64,000 bases of DNA from assembly GCF_964340395.1 (NCBI RefSeq), contig NC_135555.1:6198501-6262500 (forward strand). Reading direction: 5' to 3'. This document shows positions 38,351-54,200 of the stretch, piece after piece (within the stretch, counting starts at the first letter, position 1; the number at the start of each line of letters is the position of its first letter). The position numbers and the translations under genes are program-made. Source of the DNA: Glandiceps talaboti. Its lineage: Eukaryota > Hemichordata > Enteropneusta > Spengelidae. The notes below the pieces were generated by a model. It was not told the DNA's origin. It did not search any database and saw nothing but the letters and a program-made list of their open reading frames with translations.

Positions 38351-41300
38351 CCTTTAAATGAGCGTATTTGTTGCTTGCTTGCTTGCGTGTATGTTTGTTT
38401 GCTCTATACAAGCAATCATATATCAAGCAATGTGAAATACTCATGGCATGGGAAATAATTAAAATTCCAGATATCATACCCACATATACAGTGTGATTTT
38501 TGCCTTCGAGATGCTGGTACGGTATTAAATATATTTATATCAGTCAACACCTTCAGAATGTTTGTATGACTAAAAACTACCACTCTAGTTCATGTGAACA
38601 GATCTGGATCGGCGTCAGCTGTCAACAAGTGAATTACAGTTTCTTAAGGGTTCAACACGGACTGGCGTATCCATTACGTCTGCCAAATGGATTTTGTTTT
38701 TAAAACTCATTAAACCATGCTAAAGATTTGGGAAATCATCCCAGATGAAACTGTTCAATTGTACATGGTATCAGGTTCCATCCGTCCACTCATTATGTTA
38801 CTTGTAATATTCAAGTGTGTATGTCTGTTTGTTGTGACATAGCGAGGCGCTACACACATTGTAGTGAAGTACCCGAAATGTTGACCAAAGCCTATTTCAG
38901 TGGACGATGGGAAAAACATTGTGGCGTAGGGGTCACGTGACAGTACCGATTTTGGAAAGTTTAAAACAGACCATGCACTCAGCATCTTCTCTATATTGTG
39001 TTAGCAAAATACATCGTCGTAAACCACAGCCTCTTTTACGGCACCATCCATGACATTTCAAATTACAATCATATATTGTAATATTTTTGTTTACTTCCCG
39101 TCAAAGACGATTATTTAAGATTACACACCGGAGTTAGCAGACCTATTTGGTGAACATTCACTAGGTGCACTCGCAATACAGGTTTACATTTATAATACCT
39201 GTCTTTCAACCCACATTTATTCTATTTGAGATGCAAAATACAATGAACCCATATGAATTCTTATATCTTATTTGAATGACAGACTCGCTTTGTGCAGAAA
39301 GACTCAAATTACGAGTAGTAATCAAACAACAATGCCCTAATCGGAAATAAATTTCAATCTGTCAGTTAGTTTTATAAATTATGACTGGGAATATGTTTCA
39401 ATAGGATAATATGGGGTGATGAAACATTGCAGTAGACAGTTATGACGTCATTAAATGACATTTGTTTATTTTACCACGTTCAATATTTATTTGTTTGTTT
39501 TGGAATTCTGTTTGGAAATTGTTTTGTAGCAAAAAGCTAGAAAATATAAACTAAGTGTTGTTAGTTTTTGTGCCGGGTTTATTTACACCTTTTTACGAGT
39601 TTATATATCGAAAGGGAATTCTTAAAATAGATCCATTTTCCTGCCATTTTTGTTGCGTTAATTATTGTGGAAATGTAAATAAAGTGATCTATTGCCGGGG
39701 ACTGAAGTGTGGACAGTTCATTTTATGCCTGTAGTGTGTTTTGTAACATTTTTTACAAGTGTAAATCTTAAACTACCAGCCCTGTATCAGCCTAGTTTCT
39801 ATACAGTATCGTTACAATTTATGCCTTCGACTTCGCTCACAGGTTAGAACCACCGGCTGGTCATTCAGACTAGTCCTGTATGTGGTAACAGTAACGACGT
39901 GATGTGTTTAGTTTCTAAAAGAGGAAACTCCAGCTAGTATGCGAGATCGTGTAATTGCTGCATGCCTAGTAGGAGATCGGACAGAGGAGAAACAGATTTT
40001 GTAAGATGTCGTTGTCTCTTCATAATACTCAAATGCAGAGAAATTCGAGTGATGTTTATCTTGAAAGGAACATATAATGTAAAAGTGATTTGTTAAAATG
40101 CATTGAGTATTTTATTTTTAATACTTTATTGTCTAACATCGGAAAATGTTCCCTTAAGAGGCAAATATAATGATAAAAGGGAAACTATTTATAGAATAAA
40201 TGGCAGACAGAATAAATAATATAACATACATGTGCATAAATGCAAAGATGGCGCACGCAGTAAGCTGATATTTGTTGGAAAAAAGGATACGTTACATGAT
40301 GGTACTTGTATACCCGAGGTCCGACGAATCTTTTTTATTTATAATTTTATTCCTTTTACAATGACTGTTTTGTCTACACTCCGATCCGCTCCATACTGTG
40401 AAGATAGGAACCCATCTAAGTTTAGACAGGTGTGAGTGGTTTTAGTTTGTTCAATTTAGAGGATATCCTACCGCCACCCCCACCCCCACCCACCACCCCC
40501 CACATTACGACGGAGATGTCAACAATGAAAAAAAACACCGTTGGTCTGCAGTAATGCTATTCTCGTTACAATTCTAGTTGTTTTGTAGACAACAATTTAA
40601 ATTTCAGAATCAGAAATACCACTGTATTCGTTCAAAATTGACATTTATCATTACTGAGATCAGCGATACACATTCAGAAGTACAGCATGATTGTAAGTTA
40701 TCAAAATAAAAAATCCACAAAACACAAAAGCTGTTGGAAATAAATATCCATTTATTAAGTGAGACCTAATTTTCTTACTTAGGCCGATCATCCTCGTACA
40801 GGGCTTGTTTAGTTTAGAGGCATGTGCTGCTGCAAACAAGCGGACTGGCCTAAAAAGTGTTTGTGCAAACGGCACCATATGCTTGCACACATTAATCCTA
40901 TCAAAATGACCAAGCTGAAAATATCTGACCATTTGTTTAACTAGAAATAAACCTTTGTGCTAAAAAAAACTGCTTACATGTTATCCATTGCTGTCCACTC
41001 TAAGTCGTACAAAATGCGCTGTTAAATTAAAGCTCACATTGAAGTAATTTGTTTAATCTTCGGTTAAACAAATCTTACCGCCAAAATTATGTTAACATTT
41101 TTTGGGTTTTTAATTTTTTGAAACTCTACTCTTGATTTCAGATTCAAATCAAAGAATAAATACTAATAGCGGATTCATATTACCTTTTTGTTGAATTGTG
41201 GCCGTTTTCATGAAAATCTCGACTTCATGTCCTGTCACACGATTATCATGGCAGTGAAAGGGTTACGTGACGTTGTCAGACGGCGTAATACTATGCCAAA

Positions 41301-43180
41301 AGTCTTGCTCCAGGATAGTCTAAACCCGTCGAAATATTTGATTTCCTTTTGAACATTTTCAACTAACATTTACGTTATCGAATTCATAAGTACGTAAGAC
41401 TTTCTGGTTGTTGCCAAACGACCAATACAATCGCTACATGGCGTTTGTTTCTGTATCATAACAGTTCTTGCCTCTGGTAAAGATTACGTAGCATACCACA
41501 CACAGTCCCTACTTCTTAGATCTTCTCAGAATTCGAACCAAGGCTGATAGTGGAAATCAATACGAGTCGACGTGCAGGCAATACAGTTAATTTCGTCAAG
41601 TGATGTGTACAGACAGTGCAGGCAAGGTATTGCCACTTGACGATGACGAGAAGTATATCCTTATACACCGGGTGCTTATTTCCCCCTTAGTACCAATCAA
41701 AAGAACCACAACACTATTCGACCTCCTCTCCCAAAGGTAAGGGTACTTACATTGGAAAGCTATTTGTGAGACCAATGGGGATTCTGTGCCGAAATCGGAT
41801 ATATTTATTTCTGTTACTATAGTATTGTTTCGAAACAAATATTGTGGAAAAAGTTCACTTTTGATGGACCACTACCACTATTCACATACAAAGGAATACT
41901 ATGAAATTATTACTTTTAAATTTAAATAAAAAAATCACCGACTCACTTGTCTGAAATAAAGTAACTGCCGTGTTTGCTAAAAAGTGCCTAATTTGTTGCA
42001 GGCTTTTTTTTCTATGTCCTAAAATGATAGAGATCTGATCGTACCAGTCATACACACATAATTTCCTTGCTTTTCCTACCACCCCACCCCAACAACCATA
42101 CACAAACGATATTTTCGACCCCGCCATCTGCACCAAACCTCAGACCAGTAAAAAGAAGACCAAAGTCACTGCAACGATGATTATACGGTTACTGTTGGAA
42201 TAATTAACCCTCATATATAGAAATTGGTCAAAATGCAGTAATTGCTTCCACGTCGTCGATTTGCAAACAATATTATGTCAAACCCGTATTCTGAAATCTT
42301 AATATCGATTTTATGAGTTTTTTCTCGCACTTGTTTTGCGAGATGTGTGGTCATTCAATATTGAAGGCAACTGTTACAACTTTTGTTCCCATTTTCTGTT
42401 AATTATTGCATAGGCAATGCAGTGTGTGAATGGTTTACATCAAAAGGATTCGGTACCATCATTAGTTCGAATTTTAAAGAAAAGGGTTGGAACATGGCAA
42501 AAGAAAAGAAAATTTGGTTATTTAGGTCACTGCTATTATATGTGTTCATTACAAAATTCAGTATGTGATGAAGTTAAAGCAGCCATCCCGACAAAAGATT
42601 AAAACGACGAGGGTCTTTTTTTTCAGAATTAAAATTATTGTTAGATTTCAGACAAACAGTTCCCCCGTTCCTATTTTATCTTTTTTTTTCTTTTTATAAA
42701 TGCAGTCAAATTTGATCAAAAATCTATTTTGGAATGAGTTTATGTTTATAAACTTCTTCTTTGCAACCCCCTTCAAACAAACATCTGTAATGAATCAGGG
42801 GATAAACATACTTATGAAACAACAACCAGTGTACCAAAACAAAAATGTGAATCATTGAAATATGAATGTCCATTCTTAGACTAATGCACGTTTCTCTTTA
42901 TTGTCATCATCGTTTTTTCCGATTTCATCTAATAAATAACTTATTATGAAGTTTGACTAATCGATTCTTATTTTATAGATAAAACTTAATCTTGCTAACA
43001 CGTTTTTATTAGTAATCTGTGATTAATGTAATAACAGCCATGGACAATGAAGATTATCTCTCCACTCTTAAACCAGTGCTGCATTGTTTATAGCACTTCG
43101 TTCCCCTCTCTGTTTCTTTGTCTCTTTGTATGTCTCTGCCTCACTGTATTTCTCTCTGTCTGTATTACTGTGCCTCTCAA

Positions 43181-43181
<1 letters not shown>
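38351..43181. other. Intergenic, no gene recognised
   Basis: Short reading frames only. A perfect 9-bp stem, TTTGTTTAA with TTAAACAAA around a 7-base loop, lies at 41048-41072. A C-rich run is at about 40470-40501 (CCACCCCCACCC type). Confidence 0.5.

Positions 43182-43225
<44 letters not shown>
43182..43225. repeat. (TG)n microsatellite
   Basis: About 22 uninterrupted TG copies. Confidence 0.95.
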
Positions 43226-43228
<3 letters not shown>

Positions 43229-46200
43229 CATGTCTCTCACACTCACTCTCTCACTCTCTTATTAGTATATCAATAGCACTCTGATCTTTGATAAAGTATG
43301 GCGGTACGTTTGAGAAATTTTTCTGACCGTTTGAAACAATGAGACGACGTCGAAAACAATTCCTAAATCTGAAAATCACATTAGGCGGTAATCACAAATA
43401 AAAAAACACACAGAAGTGTTATTCAAAGTATTAGTTTACTCATTGTCAAAATATATACATAAATAAAAAAAGACAGTTTCACACAACTGTTTTTTTATTT
43501 AACCCCAGGCCCTGTCAAGATTATGGTGACCGACGACTGTTAATTATAATGTACTTATTGTTTTTTTCGTTGTATTGTTATTACAACTATATAAATGTTC
43601 TTTCTTATCCAGTCATCCTAATCAATCCTTTATTGTTCGGGTCTTCAAAAAATCATTGTTTTGAAATTGAATTTGACGGCACGTATAAAAGATAAACTTC
43701 CTGTAAAAAGTACAATCGGTACAATTAGTTTTCTATATTTCTGGTCTTCTACCCTGCAGGCATTTACGGCTTTTGAAAATGATCACTCAATTTGTACCGA
43801 ACATAAAAATGAAAGCGATCAAACCCAATCAATTAGATGTAGTCTACATGAACTGGGACAGCGACCGCCGAGGGACTTCACTAAAGTGCCCCGACATGTA
43901 CCGGCCTGTCAATCAAAACCGTGACAAGCATCTTGACTAACTTCATTCATATACATGGCCACTTAAAAACGAATAGTATTTTAACCCTCAGAGCAAATTA
44001 AGAAGAATCTTTTCTTAAGAGGATTGTTTGGGTATGATTAGGGTCTTCCAAACTCCTAACTACTGGCTCAAGGTCGATCCTGAAAGACGTGTAATACGTG
44101 TATGTGTGTCTGTTATATGTATGTCTCCCTCCTGCTTTGGGCGAAATTTTTCACCGTTGCCGGGGACACCTTTTAAGGAAATGTGTTACTACTTTGATTA
44201 AGAACCTGGTCTTCTTAATCAGTTGAGTGCGTACGTTGTAATTTCTCCAAAAGCGTGCGTTGCAGAAGCACAGTCAGACAGACTATAAAAATGTGAAACA
44301 CATGTCTATCGTTAATAAAGTGTTCTTATTTTCAAAGATACATAGCGAAAGCAATCTTATTTTTCACAAGCATACACATTTACAGTGTCATCAAATAAAG
44401 ATTCAAAAGGATATATACGGCTTGAATGCAATACCATTGATTTTGGAGGTCAAAATAGCCATGCCCTTGACATGGATAGCTGTCAATCACACTGCCACTG
44501 TACACTTTGCCTTCAAATGATTTGAGAAAAACAATTGTGGCGGTTTCGAAACTGGTTGATACACTTTAAATTTACTTTTAGACTCAAATCATACTAGCAA
44601 TTCGTTTTAATTTATCATATGAAAATAATGTGTTCGAATAACCCATATATACTTGTAATATTACAAATGAAATCTCAGTAATCACTCCTCATATTTATCT
44701 GACTCGAGTGGTTCGAATCTGTCTGTATGATGGTCTGGGCACATGCTTTGCGGAGTGAGGTGTAATATTCCCTCTCGCGATTATTGGCTGATCGGAACTC
44801 GATCCCACTGACACGGTGAAATTGACACCGGTCGTGATACTCGGAGAAGGTGGAAACTGAACTTTGTTGGCAGCAAACAAGGCTCCATAATTGTACTTTA
44901 TTTGTCCCCGGTGAACTACAGGACAAACTTGGTCATGCTTCGCTTGTCGATAAGGTTATAAGTAACAGCGAAGTCAAGTAAGCGGACAGGAAAAAAGAAA
45001 CGAAATCAACTCAGTAAAGAAAACAGCAGTGGCATCTGTCATTTGTTTATTTCAGTTTTCCATTTGTGTTGTCTATTTCCTTTTTGTTGTTATTTTATTT
45101 TTACTTTCATTTTCAGTCATTCGAGTCATTCATTTAAAGTTTTTTTTTTCATTTGGGTTGGCCACTTACGTTTCTTTCACACCACTGGCTCAAGAAAATT
45201 ATACACGTTTATTTCATTTTTTTTAAAAACTCTCTATGTATGGAATAAGTTGTATTTAATCGAACACTTGTCATAAGATCAGAATAACTTTAAATTTCCG
45301 ATAAGAAAATTATCGAAAAGATCTGTAGCTAAATCAGTTACAGGAATGTCGGGTTTTATCGTAATATTTTCAATAAATAGCTTCAAGTCAAAACTTGTGC
45401 AGTTCAAATACAAGCTTGGGAAAATCACTTTCAGTGAGAAAAGAACGCTCTCTCTAATTGCGTTCATTTATATCCCGAATGAATATGCTTCATTTCATTT
45501 ACTTGTGTTAATTTCAATTCAGTCACTTCAATTATGGAAGGTGAAAGAAAACGAGAACACTACAAATGAAGCCCGCTACAATGATGTTTTTCACACAAAG
45601 CATACAGAATGGAGAATCGATCTGGGCATGCCACCTTTCTCGATGCCCGCCGGTTATTTATGCTAATAACGAGATGAGAACTGCCGACATTCTGAAATGG
45701 AATCGACATAATAACAGTGGTATAATATCATACAGCAACGATTGTCTTTACATGTCGATTTCTCCTATTGATCCCACTGTGTAGAGAGTTAAGAAGAACG
45801 AACAGTGAGACAAAGAACGATTTATTTTAGCAATAAGATTCCATTATGATTAAACGAGTTGCTCCAATAATAACAATAAAATAATTAATACACCACTCCA
45901 TAATGAACATGAGAAGGGTTGGCCTGAATACGATCATGGCTAGATAAATTAACACAACGACGCTTCTGACCGAAGTGATCAGCTTCCACGTGACTGTGAG
46001 AACGGATACAAGGGGTCTAGACTTCAACTGGGATAGACTGAGTATAAACTACTCAGTGAAATATATTTTAGGACGACACAAAACGATTATATATGTGTGT
46101 TTTGATTGATCCCTTCCCGCTTCGGAGTTTCGATCTGTATGCCAATGTATCGAGTCGCTCGAGCCGCTAAGTATTGGAGTGAAATGTGTCATTGAAGTCG

Positions 46201-47619
46201 AAAATGGAAACAGGCAATAGCGTACTTGTTAAACATCTAGTGTCATTCGTTTCCCATAAAAGAAACAATACGGATGAAAATGTCATTAAAAGACATTATT
46301 TTGTCGTTCGTTTAATACAACAGACTGAGGCATATTTGAATAGGTGTATTCGTCACCGGCAAGACAAATTAAATTGCAACGGACACAGCTAAAGATGTCA
46401 AAATTATAAATTCTAGAGCTAAGATAAAATTCACTTAATATCGACATGTTAAAAATATTCTTAGCCTATATTTTACTCTATTCAATTTTATGGATTTTTA
46501 CACCCTGCCTTCTATTATAGTATTAAGTCAACTTTTCAGTCCGCGTGTATTACTTAGGAATTTTCGAGCCAAATAATTCTCTTTTGAAAAATAAAATTGG
46601 GAGTGTTTTCATTTGACACACAGACGCTTTTAGATTATTAAATTCAAAGAATCATCGCGATAATTGAATGGGGATGTATCAACATTAAAAACAAGATACG
46701 GTTTTAACGAAGTAAATTGTTGCTATGGCAAGGAAAGGCTAAAGGTAGTTAGCTAATTAATGTGCGGAGGCCGATGTCTATATTATATGTATTACGTGTT
46801 TGACTTTGACAATGATCTTGTAAATCAAACGTAATCAAATTTCAAACCTTGTACATCCGTGATTTAATGGTACTTACATTATAACTATCGTGACCGCCAT
46901 ATAAAAGCATTCGTATCGATGAGAATTAAAAATCGGATAATATAGAAAACAAATATCTGTGCTTTGTATGTCTGATACATGCTGAGAAACAGAACGGTGT
47001 GTTATTTGAATGTCCCATTGGCTAGCGATGTCATTACATTAAATCGCCGTATAGAGAATACTCGTCTTTTATCCCAGTTTGTCTCTGATAACCACGAGAA
47101 CAGGCATATCACTTGGTGAGATTACTCCAAGACTTAGAGTCAAGTAAAATGGCTATATAACGATTGGTAGTGATGCCCCCATGAAAGAAATAAATTAAAG
47201 ATCCTGTATGATCAGTGTAAACATTAAAATGTTGTATCTCTCCGCACGTATGTTTTCTTTTGAGGAAAATGACAATATTGAGAATGAAAACTGTCCACAA
47301 ACGGTATGTCAACTATCGTTTTCCTTATATTAATATTGAATGTTTTTATGGAAAATATAACTGCAACGTTACACTCTGTATAAAACCTGAATATTGCGTA
47401 CAAACGTCAATTCTAAGAGATTTCTCTCAGAGTGTTTTGAGCAACGAGTCATCGAATTTTGACAGTTTTAAGTAATTTTGTAAAACAGTTTCGATTAATA
47501 TGTTAAGCAGTGTCAACACTAGATTGAAGTCTTTCGTTTGGGTAAAAATTAAATGCGCTCAAAAGGTAAGAACCAGAACGATTGTTTCATTGCGTGTGTG
47601 TTAATGAACCACTGCGAGC
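43226..47619. other. Intergenic, nothing recognised
   Basis: No domain-bearing reading frame, RNA gene or long repeat recognised on either strand. Confidence 0.5.
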
Positions 47620-47804
47620 GAGCGAGGGGGGAGGGAGGGAGGGAGAGAGAGAGAAAGAGAAAGAGAGGGGGAGGGGAGGGAGAAATGGAGAGACGGGGGA
47701 GAGACAGAGAGATAGAGAAAGAGAGACAGAGACAAAGAGACAGACAGAGACAGACAATGAGAAACACATTGAGATACAGAGGGAGAGACATACACAAATA
47801 GGGA

Positions 47805-47890
<86 letters not shown>
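47620..47890. repeat. Purine-rich tract ending in pure (GA)41
   Basis: Mixed GAGA, GGGA and CAGA sequence from 47620, becoming pure GA at 47808-47890. The reading frames across it (Arg-Glu or Ser-Leu rich) are artefacts. Confidence 0.95.
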
Positions 47891-47892
<2 letters not shown>

Positions 47893-50277
47893 ACTTCTTC
47901 GTCAGAAATGGCACAGTACATTAATAAAGAGCAAGAAGTCAAAGAGGAGAAATTGTGAAGACGGCAGAGACACAGATATGTACAAAGAACGGTAACAGAG
48001 ACACATATAGAAGAGACGAGAATCACATAGTGAATTGAGAAAAAGATTGACAAGGACGGAGACTGCAAGACAGAAATTTTTAAATTGATAAACCATAAGT
48101 GTATTATTAGACACAATCCAATTGATATAATGGGACAACTTGTCGACTATTGTTCCTGCGGCAAAAAAAAAATCTACTTTGCGAGAAAGATTCCCTTGGG
48201 CTCAAGACTGATCTTTACATATGAACAGAATGAGTTTTTATCTCTGCTATTACTATGAAGTTGCAACCACAATTAGCAGTTCTAAGTATCCTCTACCTGT
48301 ATACACACTGTAGCCACACGTAGCAAATGGATGTATCCATTGCCACAGTCTTTATTTCAGGAGATCAGACTTATTTGTAATTCCTTCTCCCAACCACCTC
48401 AAAATTCACGACAAAAATTAACAACAATATACTGATTCTGTCAAAAATGTATGTAAAAACAAAATCATTTTGATATTAGGTATATGACATGAACAATTTG
48501 TTGTTAATTTACTAGATATTTTGTGGACCTGAAATCAACTAAATGCGTACATAATATACTTACTAAAGAACTGAACTTAATCTACATAATTTACAAACTA
48601 AAGAAATCAACTCTATTTGCATAATGTACCAAACTCCAGTCCAGGACAAGCTCAACTAGGTTCGGTATGATAGAAACAGTACTGTGTTGGTTGGTTGCTG
48701 TAAATGGTAAAATAATGTGACTCGCAGAGCCGTTCAAAATTTCGATGTTGCTGTCGCATATATATATATAGGCTGCCACTGTGAAAAACTGGAAATGTCA
48801 ATATACTATTAGAACGTGCAAAAATATCGACGCTTCATTTTAGGAAAAAAAAATTATGTCAACACGATCAGTTTTAAACCCACAATATGATATTGATTAA
48901 TGTGGAATATAACCATGTATCGACTTTATATCTAAATAAAGGTGATGCACTCTGCATCCTAACATTTTCATGTTTTGTATTGTGATGATTGCGATGTCAT
49001 GGTCAGTTTTAAAGGGTTTATATCTGCGATATTTTGCATGATTTTTATACGATTTGAAAAAAAAAAATATTTTTATGATGCTTTTTTCTTATATTTTTTT
49101 CTTTTTTCTTATATAAAATGAAAGAGTACTGCAATCCTTAGATCATTGCTTGCACACATGATAAATATATTCATCACCAGGGATTCATATCAGTCCACAT
49201 CATATACAATTCGGGAATATTGCAAAGTAACAGATTTGCACAGAAGTTAGACCCTGCGTTGATTTTAGATTAAAAAACACAACAGCTGAACCTGGCGGCT
49301 ACAAACTTCTACTACACTTAACAGCTGACCATGTAGAAACTGATGAATCGCAAACGATTGCTCGAAAATTAAAGATCGAAGTAGGGAGGGCGAGAAATAC
49401 CGTAAACCACGGTGTTCAAATTTCCGGTAATGAAAGTAATGATACCTGTACGTGTTTTTTGACGCTTTCCTCGTGTAATAAAGCGCAATGCAAAAATATC
49501 AATTTCAGCTAGATCAGCCGTCAGAAGTCGTTGTATGGACCTATATTAATGATAAACATTTTATCAAAACCGCCTGTCGATTAAGTCCCAAGGGAACATT
49601 TGCCGCCGATGTGGCACTATTATTACTAGGTCTTTCAGTTACGCCTTGAGTTTCGTTTAAAAGCATTGTGTACATTTCACTCATTCGATATCAATTTGAC
49701 GGCAGACTCTTGTACATTGCCCGGTGCTTTGTTTCCCCTAAAGAAACTCCATTTACCGTGAATTAAAGGGGGAAAATGAAATGTCACAACACCGCTGGCG
49801 TCCTTTTTTTTCTGGTGGTTTACCGGTTGCGGCGCTATGTTTGTGGACCGTTATTCACCCATGAAGTGTGGACATTTGTTATCATAGTATACTATGGACT
49901 AGGACCACGGCCTTTATTGTCCAACTTCATTTTGCCGTGACCATATTGCTGGACTTCGATGAGAAAAAATGAAACAAAGATATCCTTTTCCGTAAATCTA
50001 GGGAACGGTACAGCGTAGAAAACGATATCATGTGTTGAGTATCTTTATAGATTGGATTCTTCTTGAGTGATGTTTGGAGCAATGTAGGGATATTCCGCTT
50101 GACGGGGTATATAAAATATTCGATCATACATACTTATAAAAATCATCCGATTTTGTCTATATTAACAGAATGATGTGTAATCAGCTGTGTCTCTCCAGAA
50201 TTTATTTAGTGTGTCAGGTTTTCCTCCTATGCACGAATCGAAAACTCGTACTGCTGTGGCAGAATTTTACCCCGTTT
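47891..50277. other. Intergenic, nothing recognised
   Basis: AT-rich DNA without a supported gene. Confidence 0.5.
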
Positions 50278-50400
<123 letters not shown>

Positions 50401-50933
50401 ACTTTCCCGCTAAAACAATCGAAACATTTTTCCCGTTTTTCTGAAACTTTTTTGACGAATTTCAACTTTATTTTAGACCTCTGCCCCCTAAGAAGACTAA
50501 TTTATCAAAAATTATATCTAAATTTGGTTTAACAAATACTAAACATTAAAACAAACTCGAAAGCTAAAAATAAAACACACTTTTTATTGTTACAGGTTAC
50601 GATCAAAAGAAAGTAAATAAGTGGGGTATTGATATGATGATGGAAAGTTTGACTCTCTACACACAACGAAATGTCAACTAGATATAAATAAATATTGCCG
50701 GGTGTTTGAATTTTGTGTACACACTGCAAAGATTTACTTGTTGTAACCATAGGTACGCTATTACTTGAATTGTACCTATTGTTTACTTGCGTGTGTTGTT
50801 GTTGCACGTGGAACATATGTAATTGTACAGTATTCTCGAGTTAACAACAATACCATAGAGATTGTTTTATTTGTCGTAAAAAAACGGATATTGAAGACCT
50901 GAATAACATATATACACAAATAACATAACATAA

Positions 50934-51160
50934 CATACATACATACATACATACATACATACATACACACATACATACATACATACATACATACATACAT
51001 ACATACACACACACATACATACATACATACATACATACATACATACACACATACATACACATACATACATACATACATACATACATACATACACACACAT
51101 ACATACATACATACATACATACATACATACATACATACATACATACATACATACATCCAT

Positions 51161-51209
<49 letters not shown>
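50934..51209. repeat. (CATA)n array with CACA variants, ending in (CA)n
   Basis: Tetranucleotide array to about 51176, then pure CA to 51209. Confidence 0.95.
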
Positions 51210-51210
<1 letters not shown>

Positions 51211-54200
51211 CTGTGACAACTGTTGCAAAGTTACTCTTCTCTTCTGCATACGATGGAATATAGAGGATTCAGTCTCTTCAATGTTGTGATATTACGCCAC
51301 ATGGGGCTGTTTCAATAAAATTTCAACTGATTAGTCGAAAAATGTAAACAGTGGAAGATTAATAAAATGAAATAATATGTAAAACATAACACTTGGTGAG
51401 AAAACAAACAACATTGAAACCTAACATTTTGTACTGAGACTTTCCTCTCAAATTCTAGAGCAAAAGTTAGCTGAAACATAATTTTCGCCCTTTTCATCTT
51501 TTCATACAACTGACCAAATATATCAAATGTTCTGAAATCCTCAAAAATAGCATTCAGGATTGGATTACACGAAAAAAAAGACAGGAAAAAGGCGGTTTAT
51601 GTAAAGTGAATGGTGGACCCATTGTCTATGATCACATTCCTTTTGGATCAATATTATTATTACTACACATAAGTAGGACATTTTTCAAAATATGAATCAA
51701 TTAATTCGTAAAATGGCAAATCAGATTTGGACGTGCTGTGACCAAAGTAACTTTTTCACTGACCATATTATATTTTCTTTCAAACCAAATATGTTGACTT
51801 AATTATGTCTCAAGAAATATTTTTCTTTTCTTTTCAAAGTAAAGTTTTAACTTGCTGTAGTATTAAAAGCAAAACTCTACAGGATAAAGTGTTTATGATT
51901 TTTTTTTGGCGGGAAAAGTATTCGATAATGAAGCAGATGCATAAACACCCCTTAGAAGTCGTTCAATTCAGACTGTCACTCATATCAAGCAAGGAGAGCT
52001 CGAGAGTTCCATCCGATTATCTTCTCTGTGTGCATGATATGCCGTGACAGGTGGTGGGCCTTTTTTTGCCGGTCTATTGGTTCCTCTCGCCAGTGACCGG
52101 ATCTCGTCTAATTACAGCCTCGTTGATATCAAATAATAGCAGACCAGTCACCATTCAAATCTGCTTACAGTCGAACTTTAGTCTACCATTTCAAGATAGA
52201 TGAAGGAAATTGTTAGTGGCAACAATAGTACCGCCTACGTATACAGAGAAACCCTGAAGTGAAACAACAAGCGCAAATGAATGGCAAAGAATCGAGTTGC
52301 TTCAGAGAATTTTCTGCCACGAGTGTGGCTTGTTATGATACCAAATCGCTTTTTTACTCAACCGTCCTGACATGAGAAACGAGTTGTTTAGATATAGTGG
52401 ACAGGGGAGGGTTATAAATGAGTCTACATTCTTGCAGCGTAAAAGTTCATGTGTGGTCTGGGAAAATTTGAATGACCTTTGAACCCACCAGTTGTTGAGG
52501 AATCATCGCAAAGTAAAACAGCGTGTGTGGAGTAGAACACTGGGGGTTTTCGTGAACCGACAAATTTGCGGCTTAGTTACATGAGTTTACCAACGACAAT
52601 TGAATATACCATGATTGAAATCCATAAGATGCTACGTCATTGCGGGCTCTCGCCTGGAAATTTCACGTTAAGCCGGAAGGCGTGGACGGGACAAAAACGG
52701 TATTAAATTCTGAGTGTGAACCACTTCCGGGAGGATATATCGTATATATATTATCGTCGTAGTAATAAATTAATTATCGGAGTCATTCTGTTATGACATT
52801 TATCTAACAATTGTTATGTACTTTTAATCAGCTAATAAAATCCAGTTTAAAGGAACGCGTGTCTTCGGGTCGTAAAACAGCCAACACACGATAGACTGAG
52901 TCACGTAGTATCACATCACGCGTGAAACTTATTCATACCGAGTATGTACGTGCATGTATTGGTTCCAAACCAAAAAAAAAAAATAATTGTCTCTTGCATA
53001 ATCCTAAACATGGTCCCAAAACATTGATATTATATCAATAATGTTGAACAGGTTAGACTGGTTTCTTCCTTTCCTTCTTTTTTATTTTAGACAAATTTTA
53101 TATAAAAAAGACTAATTTGAACAAAGGTAAGGTATTATTTGTTACTTGAAATTCGTTTAATTCGCTTAATGCAATCTGGCTTTTGTTCTAATTCTCGGGG
53201 ATAAGGTTATGTTTTGAGATTAATTTGTGTTATCATGGTTATGTATGTATAGAAATGGTTCCACATCATTGACGTGTTCAAAATGAAAACGTATCCCCCA
53301 TTACTTATATGAGACAATTTTTTTATGTAATCTTTCTGGTATGCCCAACACACTCGAAAAATAATAACACTAGTTAACGAACTTATCCGAGTTGTTTAAA
53401 AGTGGCTAAATTTACAAAAATTGTGGAAAAAACTACCCGTTAACTGGCGAATGTCGGGAAGAGAGCTTTGAGATGTGGGGTGAGGTAGGGACTGGGTTAT
53501 AAATAGTAATCTACAAGTTGAACACTGACACGCATACACAGGTAATTTTACCACTTCCCTACACCAATAAACACCTGAAGCGAAACTCTCCAAGCAGCCC
53601 TGTTGAACACTTCTCATTCCTCTTTGACTATTCAGTTGTACAGTCTAAAGTAATTTAATCATAATTAAATCGAGACTGCCAGTCTAGCCGAAGAATACCT
53701 CGCAATTCTTTTATTGCAATATTATTTTTCGATGATATTAATTCCGTTCATAAACACTATTTCTAAACAGTCATATGGTGAAATGTCTAGTTGCTTGCAA
53801 AAATAACATGATCATTGTGGTTCGCCGTAGGGGTGAACATCAAGTGAAAAAATGTTCTTTTTTTAAAAAAATGAAATAAAAACAGTGCAATTGGAGAGAA
53901 CCTCATCATGTAAAGTGTTGTTTAGGTCAACATTTCAAGTTTTTCAATTTCAAAAACGGTTGTTGGAAAAAAAATTACCGTTCGGTTAGAGATATTTAAA
54001 ACAAAAATAACCCGAATCACATTCTATTTCTTGGCGGGAACTCCCTCCGTCTTTTTGCCCCCTTAACATGTTCTTTTTTGGTCTACGCTTTCATGAAAGA
54101 TATGACGTGAAACTGTTACCGGTATATATAGAATAACCTATTAAAACACTTCCCTAAAAAAAATAGTACATAATTGATACCGACAACTTCAGGGTCCAGA

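Noticed and set aside
44695-44725. GTGGTTCGAATC motif resembling a tRNA T-arm
   Set aside because: No cloverleaf could be built on either strand.
47553-48116. Arg-Glu-rich and Ser-Leu-rich frames across GA/CT tracts
   Set aside because: Direct translation of a dinucleotide repeat; the same artefact is seen at 6.8, 16.2, 19.0 and 63.4 kb.
53498-53542. TATAAATA followed by CACAG|GTAATT
   Set aside because: The implied first exon would be only about 12 bases, so a chance match is more likely.
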